From Bacillus pseudomycoides (GTDB taxonomy: Bacteria; Bacillota; Bacilli; Bacillales; Bacillaceae_G), in contig NZ_NUQE01000097.1 of assembly GCF_002582035.1 (NCBI RefSeq), positions 1 to 40,035 of the forward strand: a stretch of DNA of 40,035 bases. The letters are read 5' to 3'. The notes below the pieces were generated by a model. It did no database searches and was not told where the DNA came from. It worked only from the letters and a program-made list of their open reading frames with translations. Made by a program: the position numbers and the translations under genes. Position 1 is the first letter of the stretch; the number at the start of each line of letters is the position of its first letter. Positions 14,250 to 20,247 of the stretch are shown in pieces.

Positions 14250-14414
14250 ATGAAACACATGCCAACGCAAGAATTAAGTAACGAGTTAAAGACGCGGAAA
14301 GGGATTACTTCTATTAAGGTTGAGTCTTATGAAAAAATTGAAGTTGGTGGAATTCTTGTAGATGGACCGGCTGTTATTTTAATTAATCAAGAATACTTAA
14401 AAATTGTTGAATGA
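14250..14414 (+). CDS. BC1881-like small protein
   Basis: A 54-residue protein with an excellent ribosome binding site (AAGGAGTG ending eight bases before the ATG). The sequence MPTQELSNELKTRKGIT, then GPAVILINQEYLKIVE, resembles the BC1881 family of small proteins common in B. cereus-group phages and genomes; no function is known. A strong terminator follows seven bases after the stop, so it is a monocistronic unit. Prophage origin is possible but no other phage gene is nearby. Confidence 0.7.
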   Translation: MKHMPTQELSNELKTRKGITSIKVESYEKIEVGGILVDGPAVILINQEYLKIVE

Positions 14415-14420
14415 ACGAAG

Positions 14421-14459
14421 AAAAGGATGATCCTTTACTAAAAGGGATGATCCTTTTTG
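14421..14459 (+). terminator. Rho-independent terminator
   Basis: AAAAGGAT (14421-14428) pairs with ATCCTTTT near 14450-14457, with an inner TCCTTT/AAAGGG pairing. A T-tract ends the structure. It follows the BC1881-like gene directly. Confidence 0.7.
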
Positions 14460-14539
14460 TTTGCTACAGCTAATATGGGATATACATAACTTTTATCTGA
14501 TGTGTTGGGGTTAAAAGGAAGGAGAGGGTCGGGATTATC

Positions 14540-14611
14540 ATGGTGGAAAGCTTAATATTGGTAGGATTTCTTTTTACGTTATATAAATTAGTTGATAAAA
14601 AAACAAACTAA
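14540..14611 (+). CDS. 23-residue hydrophobic peptide
   Basis: A short ORF, MVESLILVGFLFTLYKLVDKKTN, split here as an N-terminal single membrane segment (SLILVGFLFTLYKLV) followed by a basic tail (DKKTN). A GGAGAGGG motif lies 12-19 bases upstream. It resembles the many uncharacterised small membrane peptides of bacilli. Evidence is only the ribosome binding site, the start and the clean hydrophobic/charged layout, so it may be spurious. Confidence 0.45.
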   Translation: MVESLILVGFLFTLYKLVDKKTN

Positions 14612-14693
14612 TTACTTAAAACGATATATTGTTTCCTTTTTAAGGGCAAGATTTATTTGAGAGTGAAATGGATAATTTAAAGGGGGAATTTAG

Positions 14694-14927
14694 ATGGATG
14701 CAAGGAAAGAACGCATAAAATACGAGAAGATGTCAAAGAATTATGATCGTATTTATTTAGTTTCGTTTATCCTATTAATTGTACTTGTTTGTAGTAGTGT
14801 GATTATCATAGGAGCTACAGGAGGAAAATATGGAGTGTTTTTATTGTTAGCAATTTTACTTAACGCACGTATTACGAAAGAATCTCAAAAAAAGCATGAG
14901 CAGTATGCTAACAAAGGGCGTATTTAA
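14694..14927 (+). CDS. Small two-helix membrane protein, unknown function
   Basis: 77 residues with an AAAGGGGG ribosome binding site. A charged N-terminus (MDARKERIKYEKMSKNYDR) precedes two hydrophobic segments at about 21-40 and 46-60, and a basic C-terminus follows. The family was not recognised. It sits 80 bases after the 23-residue peptide gene, and both could be on one transcript. Confidence 0.7.
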   Translation: MDARKERIKYEKMSKNYDRIYLVSFILLIVLVCSSVIIIGATGGKYGVFLLLAILLNARITKESQKKHEQYANKGRI

Positions 14928-15189
14928 AATGACACATATCTTGAAAAGAACAACCTGAATGTACATTCAAAATATCCCTATATCATCACCTATTAACTAA
15001 CAAAAGTAACCGTATATAAATAATTTTTTAGTAATCTAGGAATAGAAAAAGTACCTTATTAAAATGTTATTTTTGTTCCTATAATGAATTATCCTTCTAG
15101 CATATTTAAAAGATTTATATCATATATTAAGAGAAAGAATGTAGGTTAGAAAGGAGTTTTATAGATTGAGTTATTTGGAGGGAAATGAC

Positions 15190-15399
15190 TTGAGTGAACA
15201 AAATATGGTAAGTGTACCGAATCCCTACGTATATCAGACATTACAATCGGTAATTGGTAAACATGTGGTTATTGAAACTGTAAGAGGTAATGTAAGAGGA
15301 AAGTTAAAGGATGTGAAACCAGATCATTTGCTAATTGAAGATACGGTACCGTATATTGTACGAATTCAACAAATTGTATGGATTATGCCAAAACAATGA
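15190..15399 (+). CDS. YuzF-like DUF2642 protein
   Basis: A 69-residue protein (77 if started at TTG 15166). The motif NPYVYQTLQSVIGKHVVIETVRG, given here as NPYVYQTLQS and GKHVVIETVRG, then VRGKLKDVKPDHLLI and FVRIQQIVW-like VRIQQIVWIMP, matches the YuzF/DUF2642 family of small, Sm-fold-like Bacillus proteins of unknown role. Two starts are plausible, both TTG: 15166 with AAGGAG nine bases upstream, and 15190 with GGAGGG seven bases upstream. The second is taken because YuzF homologues begin just before the MVS motif. It converges with the next gene on a shared terminator. Confidence 0.8.
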   Translation: MSEQNMVSVPNPYVYQTLQSVIGKHVVIETVRGNVRGKLKDVKPDHLLIEDTVPYIVRIQQIVWIMPKQ

Positions 15400-15454
15400 T
15401 TAAATTACATCTAATTTGATTTATAACAAATTGGTTTCATAGACGTCCAAATAA

Positions 15455-15480
15455 AAACACAGGGTTTTATCTCTGTGTTT
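15455..15480. terminator. Bidirectional terminator between convergent genes
   Basis: AAACACAG (15455-15462) pairs with CTGTGTTT (15473-15480), flanked by A-rich and T-rich sequence on its two sides. It serves the YuzF-like gene on the plus strand and overlaps the last codons of the minus-strand gene. Confidence 0.7.
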
Positions 15481-15742
15481 CTTCAAATTTTCTTTTTTGG
15501 ATATATGCTTGAGCATGGATAATTTCTTTCTGAAGTTCTTTTAATTCTTCCGTAGATCCTGATTCAATCCTCATGTACGTAGTAACTAGACTAATCATCA
15601 TATCCATCTTCTCTACTATATTTTGAATGACCTGTTCAGATTGCTCTTTTTTAGGGTGTTGTATCGCTGTTAATACATCTTCCATATAATTGTTCTTTCT
15701 TTGCTGGATATCATAAATAAACTGTTTTGTGTTTGAGTTCAT
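15467..15742 (-). CDS. Small coiled-coil protein, unknown function
   Basis: 91 residues with a GGAGGG ribosome binding site just before the start on the minus strand. It is alpha-helical and highly charged (QVIQNIVEKMDMMI, STEELKELQKEIIHAQAYI), with no membrane segment or catalytic motif. The family was not recognised. It is monocistronic and ends in the shared terminator. Confidence 0.7.
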   Translation of the reverse strand: MNSNTKQFIYDIQQRKNNYMEDVLTAIQHPKKEQSEQVIQNIVEKMDMMISLVTTYMRIESGSTEELKELQKEIIHAQAYIQKRKFEETQR

Positions 15743-15924
15743 TTGTTTTCCCTCCGTTTTGGATATATTTCCATTCTATCATATTTGAATAGAAAATATT
15801 GGATTCCCCTACATTTACACCTGTCTCGTACATCTCCTAAAATATACAAACTAATTTCTTAACGTACAGGGAACATATCAAAATGTGTCAATTTTATGTC
15901 TAAACGTACAATTTTCTTTTTTTG

Positions 15925-15945
15925 ATATGGTGACCCCTATAACGT
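15925..15945 (+). repeat. Degenerate IS231-type right end (weak)
   Basis: TTGATATGGTGACCCC resembles the combination of a right-end TTGATGGACATG and the flank TATGGTGACTCC found at 18960-18982. No facing left end lies nearby, so this is only a possible trace. Confidence 0.3.
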
Positions 15946-15952
15946 TCTTGAT

Positions 15953-16624
15953 TTAATTTTCCGTTTCACTATCTTCGTCAGAATATGATATGAACGATTC
16001 CATCTCACTTGTCGCTTCGCCGTCTAATTGGTGTGATACACCAAACGTTTTACCTTTCCCGTCATTATTAATTGCAACGTTTATGTCATTTAACAACTTG
16101 GTCATATATTCATATGTTTTGCGCATGCTTTTACTGGTAGGTTTCCATTGCCCAACGAATTCTGTTTTCTCCACAGCTTTCCCCTCGGGATCAATGTTAG
16201 CAGTTCGAACAAATTGTTCATGCTCAATCCGGCCCGCAAGTGCTCGTAAGTTTTCAAAGTCTTTTTCAAGGTCTACGCCTTTAACTCGAATGTATCTGCC
16301 CATAACATATGAAACAGACTTCGCTTTCAGATAGTAATCGTATCCTTCATCAAAATTTGCATCGGCACCTTTCGGGTCTGGTTTTGAAAATTTATCGACT
16401 TCATATGCAATCCAACCTTTCGCATTTGTAGGAAAATCGACCGCAGCTCCATCACTATTCATTGATAAATCCTTCCATTCTTTATTCGGATCAGCAACGT
16501 TTTTAACCGCTTCTACTTTTGGGCTTGATTTCACCTTTTCATCCGATTTCGTCACTGCGCAAGCTGTTAATACGCTTCCTCCAACGACCATCGTTCCAAT
16601 AGTGAGTAATATTTTAGATTTCAT
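15953..16624 (-). CDS. Lipoprotein, unknown function
   Basis: A 223-residue secreted lipoprotein. ATG at 16624 is preferred over 16648 since GAAGGAG lies seven to eight bases before it. The signal peptide KSKILLTIGTMVVGGSVLTAC ends in a VLTAC lipobox; the conserved cysteine is at about residue 22. The mature part is soluble, mostly helical and charged, with an acidic end (SYSDEDSETEN). Nothing suggests an enzyme. The family was not recognised. It is encoded alone. Confidence 0.8.
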   Translation of the reverse strand: MKSKILLTIGTMVVGGSVLTACAVTKSDEKVKSSPKVEAVKNVADPNKEWKDLSMNSDGAAVDFPTNAKGWIAYEVDKFSKPDPKGADANFDEGYDYYLKAKSVSYVMGRYIRVKGVDLEKDFENLRALAGRIEHEQFVRTANIDPEGKAVEKTEFVGQWKPTSKSMRKTYEYMTKLLNDINVAINNDGKGKTFGVSHQLDGEATSEMESFISYSDEDSETEN

Positions 16625-16648
16625 TTTGGCTCCTTCGCTTTCTCTCAT

Positions 16649-16935
16649 AATCTTTTCTCATTTAACCGTAATATGTTAATAATTCTATCATTTGAGGATG
16701 TATTATACACTCTTATTTCGCAGTAAATTATAGAAAAATACAAAAAATCAAAAAACCTTACGTTCAGTATACTTGACAACATAAAAAGATGATATGAATA
16801 CCCAATTTCATATCATCTTTTTAAATAACTATTTTATTTGTTAAAGGACTTTATTATTTTTTAACTACTTTATTATTCGTACACATTACTCATTTAGTAT
16901 AAAATTACACTTATATAAGAAAGGGGTGTAACCAA
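16649..16935. other. Divergent promoter region with a strong hairpin
   Basis: The region between the lipoprotein gene (minus strand) and the membrane-protein gene (plus strand). A perfect hairpin (16783-16822) occupies its centre; it is preceded by TTGACA at 16773. The rest is A+T-rich with no frame worth calling. Confidence 0.4.
16783..16822. terminator. Perfect 16-bp terminator-like hairpin
   Basis: AAAAAGATGATATGAA (16783-16798) pairs perfectly with TTCATATCATCTTTTT (16807-16822). A and T runs on its flanks make it usable in both directions. It lies between two divergent genes, where a terminator is unexpected; a short transcript from the TTGACA at 16773 is one possibility. Confidence 0.55.
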
Positions 16936-17268
16936 ATGGCTTTTGAATCACTTCCTACTTGGTTTTGGAGTGTTTATTATATTTTTCTATTGTTAGCTTT
17001 TGTAACAGCTCTGTACAGCTTATTTAAGAAAAAAGAGAAGTGGTTGTCTGCTTCTGTTGTTTTGACTACCCTTCTTGTTCCATTTGTTTCCCTGCTTTAT
17101 AGCATAGGACGACCCGAAGGAAAGAATGAAGCAGAACATTTGATTGACGAACTCAAAAGAGGAGAACCTTGGTCTATACTTGTCATTGTAGGTTATATGC
17201 TCATTCTCTTCTGGTTTATTCGTCCACTCATTAACAAAGGGAACCAACTGAAAAATAGCGAGATGTGA
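16936..17268 (+). CDS. Three-segment membrane protein, unknown function
   Basis: 110 residues with an AAAGGGGTG ribosome binding site. Hydrophobic segments at about 9-27, 38-56 and 81-97 are separated by basic loops (FKKKEKW) and one charged loop (GRPEGKNEAEHLIDELKRGE). No family was recognised. The gene ends about 12 bases before the first dif-like repeat (17281). Confidence 0.75.
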   Translation: MAFESLPTWFWSVYYIFLLLAFVTALYSLFKKKEKWLSASVVLTTLLVPFVSLLYSIGRPEGKNEAEHLIDELKRGEPWSILVIVGYMLILFWFIRPLINKGNQLKNSEM

Positions 17269-17280
17269 AGCGAAAAACGG

Positions 17281-17309
17281 ATTTTCGATAATGAGACGTT
17301 ATGTTAACC
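17281..17309 (+). repeat. dif-like repeat 1
   Basis: Left arm ATTTTCGATAA, 7-base spacer TGAGACG, right arm TTATGTTAACC (17299-17309). The right arm is close to the XerD half of Bacillus dif (TTATGTAAACT as I recall it, 9 of 11); the left arm matches the XerC half at about 7 of 11. The core TTCGATAATGAGACGT recurs at 30635-30650. Same orientation as repeat 2. Confidence 0.5.
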
Positions 17310-17408
17310 GAACATGAATACCATATACAGCCTACTTGTCACGTTTGCTGTGTTCATAATTAAAATCCTGTAAAGGCAAACTAACCTAAAAAAACTTTGG
17401 AGGAACTT

Positions 17409-17867
17409 ATGAGACAGTTTATCGTGACATTAGTAATATGTATGACCATTGTTGTAAGCCCGTATCAAGCACAAGCAAGTGCATCAGCATCCCTACCATG
17501 CAGTGTTATACTAAATCCACTCAACAAAGCAGACAAGAATGCCAAAGGGGTTGCTTTGGTCTATAAGGTCAAGTTAACACCGAGTTTTCCACGAACAAAT
17601 ATAAGCATTCTGGTTGTACACCTACCTGACCCAAGCACTTTGGGTAATTACGATACATACGAAGGTTTTGCCTTCATTCCAGAGGAAATTAGTTGGCGAT
17701 TCAAACTGTATCCTTCTAAAGAAGATGATGATCCTACTTGGGCGGGGAGAATTGACATTATTACGGCAGAAATGAAAGGGGTACAGATTCAAGTACGCCC
17801 ATCCAATTCCAAGACGGAGAAATTAGGATTACCTGTTTTAACAAATAGTATCAAAGCCTGTAAATGA
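17409..17867 (+). CDS. Secreted protein, unknown function, flanked by dif-like repeats
   Basis: 152 residues beginning with a signal peptide (RQFIVTLVICMTIVVSPYQ, then AQASA as the likely cleavage region, about residue 23). The mature part has two cysteines (about 31 and 151, near the ends), which may form a disulfide, and a beta-rich look (ISILVVHLPDPSTLG, YEGFAFIPEEISWRFKLYP). No family was recognised. ATG at 17409 is used because GGAGG lies five bases upstream; an in-frame TTG at 17397 overlaps that site. It is followed within 50 bases by a dif-like repeat and a terminator, so it is a single-gene cassette between repeats 17281-17309 and 17883-17910. Confidence 0.75.
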   Translation: MRQFIVTLVICMTIVVSPYQAQASASASLPCSVILNPLNKADKNAKGVALVYKVKLTPSFPRTNISILVVHLPDPSTLGNYDTYEGFAFIPEEISWRFKLYPSKEDDDPTWAGRIDIITAEMKGVQIQVRPSNSKTEKLGLPVLTNSIKACK

Positions 17868-17882
17868 AGAACAGTCCATACA

Positions 17883-17910
17883 ACTTCCAATAACGAGAAT
17901 TATGTAAATG
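17883..17910 (+). repeat. dif-like repeat 2
   Basis: Left arm ACTTCCAATAA (17883-17893), 6-base spacer CGAGAA, right arm TTATGTAAATG (17900-17910). Against the Bacillus dif arms as I recall them (ACTTCCTAGAA and TTATGTAAACT) each arm matches 9 of 11, with the correct 6-base spacing. It shares TTC-ATAA-GAGA-TTATGT order with repeat 1 and lies in the same orientation. Confidence 0.55.
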
Positions 17911-17940
17911 AGCTGTCCATATGGGCAGCTTATTGTATTT
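17911..17940 (+). terminator. Terminator of the secreted-protein gene
   Basis: AGCTGTCCAT (17911-17920) pairs with ATGGGCAGCT (17921-17930), with one G-U pair and no unpaired loop base beyond the turn. TATTGTATTTTTTT follows. It abuts dif-like repeat 2. Confidence 0.7.
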
Positions 17941-17984
17941 TTTTGCTTAGCGTGGTTTTTTTTAAAAAAATGCTGACGGTATCC

Positions 17985-18111
17985 CATGCCCATCAAGCTA
18001 ATATTTTAGAGTATCCCCAAAACGAAGATTTTATCTCTTTATAGCTATCCGTGGGAATTTAGTTCATTTTTTTGTTTTGGAGAACAATGCATTTCTTAGC
18101 TTGATGGGTGC
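17985..18111. repeat. IS231-derived MITE
   Basis: 127 bases with the left end CATGCCCATCAAGCTAA (17985) and the right end CTTAGCTTGATGGGTGC (to 18111). Inside are the shared inverted motifs CCCCAAAACGAA and TTTTTGTTTTGG. It has no coding capacity; the ends match the complete IS at 9030-10668, which could mobilise it in trans. Confidence 0.8.
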
Positions 18112-18156
18112 GTTAGGGTCTTAAGAATTCGTTGAATATAAGCACCCATTTGTGAA

Positions 18157-18588
18157 CTAAAGGGAAGTGTCCAAACGAATGGTCTCGTCTTTGAATCTAG
18201 TTCCATCCTCAGCTTTTCTATACACATCAATTAATACTACGTTGTCGTCTTGCCACTTAACCTCGAAGTTATCGACGGTCATTAAATCAAACCCTTCAAA
18301 ATCCTTATAATTCTCCAACTTATTTCCGTAATCCCCGTAATAAATTCGGAAGGAAGTGTTTCCCCAGGATATCTTCTTATCCTTTTCATCTATAACTCCA
18401 GTGCTAACTTCCTGAAGGTCGATGATATGCACTTGGTTTGGAGAAGGACTTGTTAAAAAGGAATTTCCTGATACAAGAGAAGATTCAGAAACTTCACCTT
18501 CCCATTCATCTGTTGTTGAACAGCCACAAAAGATGGCTAATATTCCTATTGAAATCATCCAATATTTAAGCAGTAAGCTTACCTTCAT
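18157..18588 (-). CDS. Small lipoprotein, unknown function
   Basis: A 143-residue lipoprotein on the minus strand. The signal peptide (KVSLLLKYWMISIGILAIF) ends in a lipobox FCGC with the modified cysteine at about residue 23. The mature part holds a conserved-looking block, FRIYYGDYGNKLENYKDF, then FEVKWQDDNVVLIDVYR; no known catalytic motif. The family was not recognised. It lies between the MITE at 17985-18111 and the pair at 18726-18970, so it could be carried as a passenger of IS231-type ends. Confidence 0.75.
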   Translation of the reverse strand: MKVSLLLKYWMISIGILAIFCGCSTTDEWEGEVSESSLVSGNSFLTSPSPNQVHIIDLQEVSTGVIDEKDKKISWGNTSFRIYYGDYGNKLENYKDFEGFDLMTVDNFEVKWQDDNVVLIDVYRKAEDGTRFKDETIRLDTSL

Positions 18589-18725
18589 TTCTTATCTACT
18601 CCTCATTCTCGTCTCCTGTAATATGAGACTTATTCTCCAACTAACTCTGCCCAGTTAGTGCAAAATGCCTCTTTACTAATTTTACCATACAATTACTCGT
18701 AAAAATGCTAAAAGGGGGAGTACCA

Positions 18726-18854
18726 CATTCCCATCAAGTTAAGAAATCCATTCTTCCCCAAAACGAAAAAAATGAATTGAATGCTCATAAATAACCGTAG
18801 GGATATAAAATTTTCGTTTTGGAGATATTTCAAAATCTTAGCTTGATGGCGATG
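18726..18854. repeat. IS231-derived MITE
   Basis: 129 bases: left end CATTCCCATCAAGTTAAG (18726), right end CTTAGCTTGATGGCGATG (to 18854), and interior CCCCAAAACGAAAA facing TTTTCGTTTTGG. The right flank TGGCGATACCC is only 11 bases long before the next MITE begins. Confidence 0.8.
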
Positions 18855-18865
18855 TGGCGATACCC

Positions 18866-18970
18866 CATCGCTATCAACCTAACAAAAATAAACTATCCCA
18901 AAACGATAAAATTAAGAAATTTTCATTTTTTGTTTTGGGGTAATTCTAAATTCTTAAGTTGATGGACATG
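18866..18970. repeat. IS231-derived MITE, tandem neighbour
   Basis: 105 bases: left end CATCGCTATCAACCTAAC (18866), right end CTTAAGTTGATGGACATG (to 18970). Interior CCCAAAACGATAAAA faces TTTTTTGTTTTGGGG. The left end has several mismatches. It lies 11 bases after the previous MITE in the same orientation. Confidence 0.75.
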
Positions 18971-19273
18971 TATGGTGACTCCATTAGAAAAAATTGCATC
19001 TCTAAAAACACCCTTTATATGTCCACTAAGATCAATAGTCAATTCATAGAGTTGAAACTACTTTTTTGCATTTTAAATTGATCAAAAAATGTGTATCCCG
19101 AGAATCTACGTATAATAAACATGTAATAAGAGTCTTTTTGTAAAATTAAAGAAAAAGAATTATGCCAAGTCGTAATTCTTTCAATACAACACATTCCACT
19201 ATATAACTGAAAGGGGGATTCGAGTGCAGGACTAACAAACACAGGATTAATAATAACTAACGGAGGGATTTCA

Positions 19274-19792
19274 GTGATCTATTTAATTACTGGACCGATG
19301 GCAAGCGGCAAATCTACTGTTGCAGAATTGATGGCAAAAAAATTTGAGAAGTCAGTACACTTACGTGGGGATATCTTTCGTAAAATGATTGTTTCTGGCC
19401 GAAAAGAAATGAGCGGAAATTCTAGTGAAGAAGCTGAAAATCAACTAGATTTGCGCTATCAACTAACAGCAGAAGTTGCAAAAGGTTACAGCAATGCGGG
19501 TTTTACTGTTATTGTGCAAGATAATTACTATGGTGAAAAACTTCCGTATATTCTAGAATTAATGGCTCCTGAGAAAGTGGAATCTATTGTTTTAATTCCT
19601 AATGCTAATGTTATCCGAGAAAGAGAACGTAATAGAGGCAAGGCTGGTTATATTGGCTTTAACGTTGATGGTTTACGAGAAGAGTTTTTAAAAACTACTC
19701 CGCATATTGGACTATGGATTGATAATAGTGTAGAACAACCGCATGAAACAGTTGATCACATTATGAATGAGTTAGGAATGAAATCAAACTAA
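19274..19792 (+). CDS. P-loop kinase of the AAA_33 / chloramphenicol-phosphotransferase-like type
   Basis: A 172-residue nucleoside-triphosphate-binding kinase. The Walker A motif GPMASGKS lies at residues 7-14; a DNYYGEKLPY region and the RERERNRGKAG segment (about 115, lid-like, arginine-rich) follow. The fold and length match the ATP-binding phosphotransferases seen as small-molecule kinases in bacilli; the substrate cannot be told. The start is GTG at 19274 with GGAGGG seven bases upstream. It lies between MITEs (18866-18970 and 19922-20053) and is followed within 20 bases by a nucleotidyltransferase scrap. Confidence 0.8.
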   Translation: MIYLITGPMASGKSTVAELMAKKFEKSVHLRGDIFRKMIVSGRKEMSGNSSEEAENQLDLRYQLTAEVAKGYSNAGFTVIVQDNYYGEKLPYILELMAPEKVESIVLIPNANVIRERERNRGKAGYIGFNVDGLREEFLKTTPHIGLWIDNSVEQPHETVDHIMNELGMKSN

Positions 19793-19803
19793 AAATCCTC
19801 ATA

Positions 19804-19921
19804 ATAGGTGATAAAAAGATAATTTCAAATATATTAGCAAAAGTAGCCGATAATTCAAAATATATTCCTGGTGTACAAGCAATTGTTTTAGGATGTTCAA
19901 AAGCTACTAGGAGTACTGTCC
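19804..19921 (+). pseudogene. Nucleotidyltransferase, N-terminal scrap cut by a MITE
   Basis: In one frame: IGDKKIISNILAKVADNSK, then YIPGVQAIVLGCSKATR. The second block resembles the GxxGS-type start of nucleotidyltransferase-fold enzymes such as aminoglycoside adenylyltransferases (VLGGSRARG is usual). The reading ends where the MITE begins at 19922. No start codon is left in frame (ATA is where one is expected), and the catalytic aspartates downstream are gone. Similarity is short, so the family is a good guess only. Confidence 0.5.
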
Positions 19922-20053
19922 CATCGCCATCAAGTTAAGAAGTTCTCTTTTCCACAAAACGAAAAAATAAGATGACACCTTATAATTAACTAATTGTAGA
20001 GAAGTGGAGTTTTTGTTTAGGTGGGGCTTCAAAGTCTTAAGTTGATGGACATG
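19922..20053. repeat. IS231-derived MITE
   Basis: 132 bases: left end CATCGCCATCAAGTTAAG (19922), right end CTTAAGTTGATGGACATG (to 20053). Interior CCACAAAACGAAAAA faces GTGGAGTTTTTGTTT. It interrupts the nucleotidyltransferase remnant on the left. Confidence 0.8.
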
Positions 20054-20066
20054 GGGCGGGCCCCCA

Positions 20067-20120
20067 CATCCATCAACTTAAGAAATTAGTGTTCCACAAA
20101 ACGAATAATTATGATAAGTA
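20067..20120. repeat. IS231-derived MITE, left half only
   Basis: CATCCATCAACTTAAG starts at 20067 and is followed by CCACAAAACGAA, but no right end follows. It stands back to back with the previous MITE's right end across 13 bases (GGGCGGGCCCCCA). Confidence 0.65.
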
Positions 20121-20247
20121 ATATTCCGATACTTACTAGGTAAAGGGATATTTTTTTGATTGAATTAAATTCACTAAATTTAATCTTTAGTAAATTAATA
20201 ATTAATATAGTAAAATAAAAGTCTAAAAATAAAAAGAGGTGTTTTTC

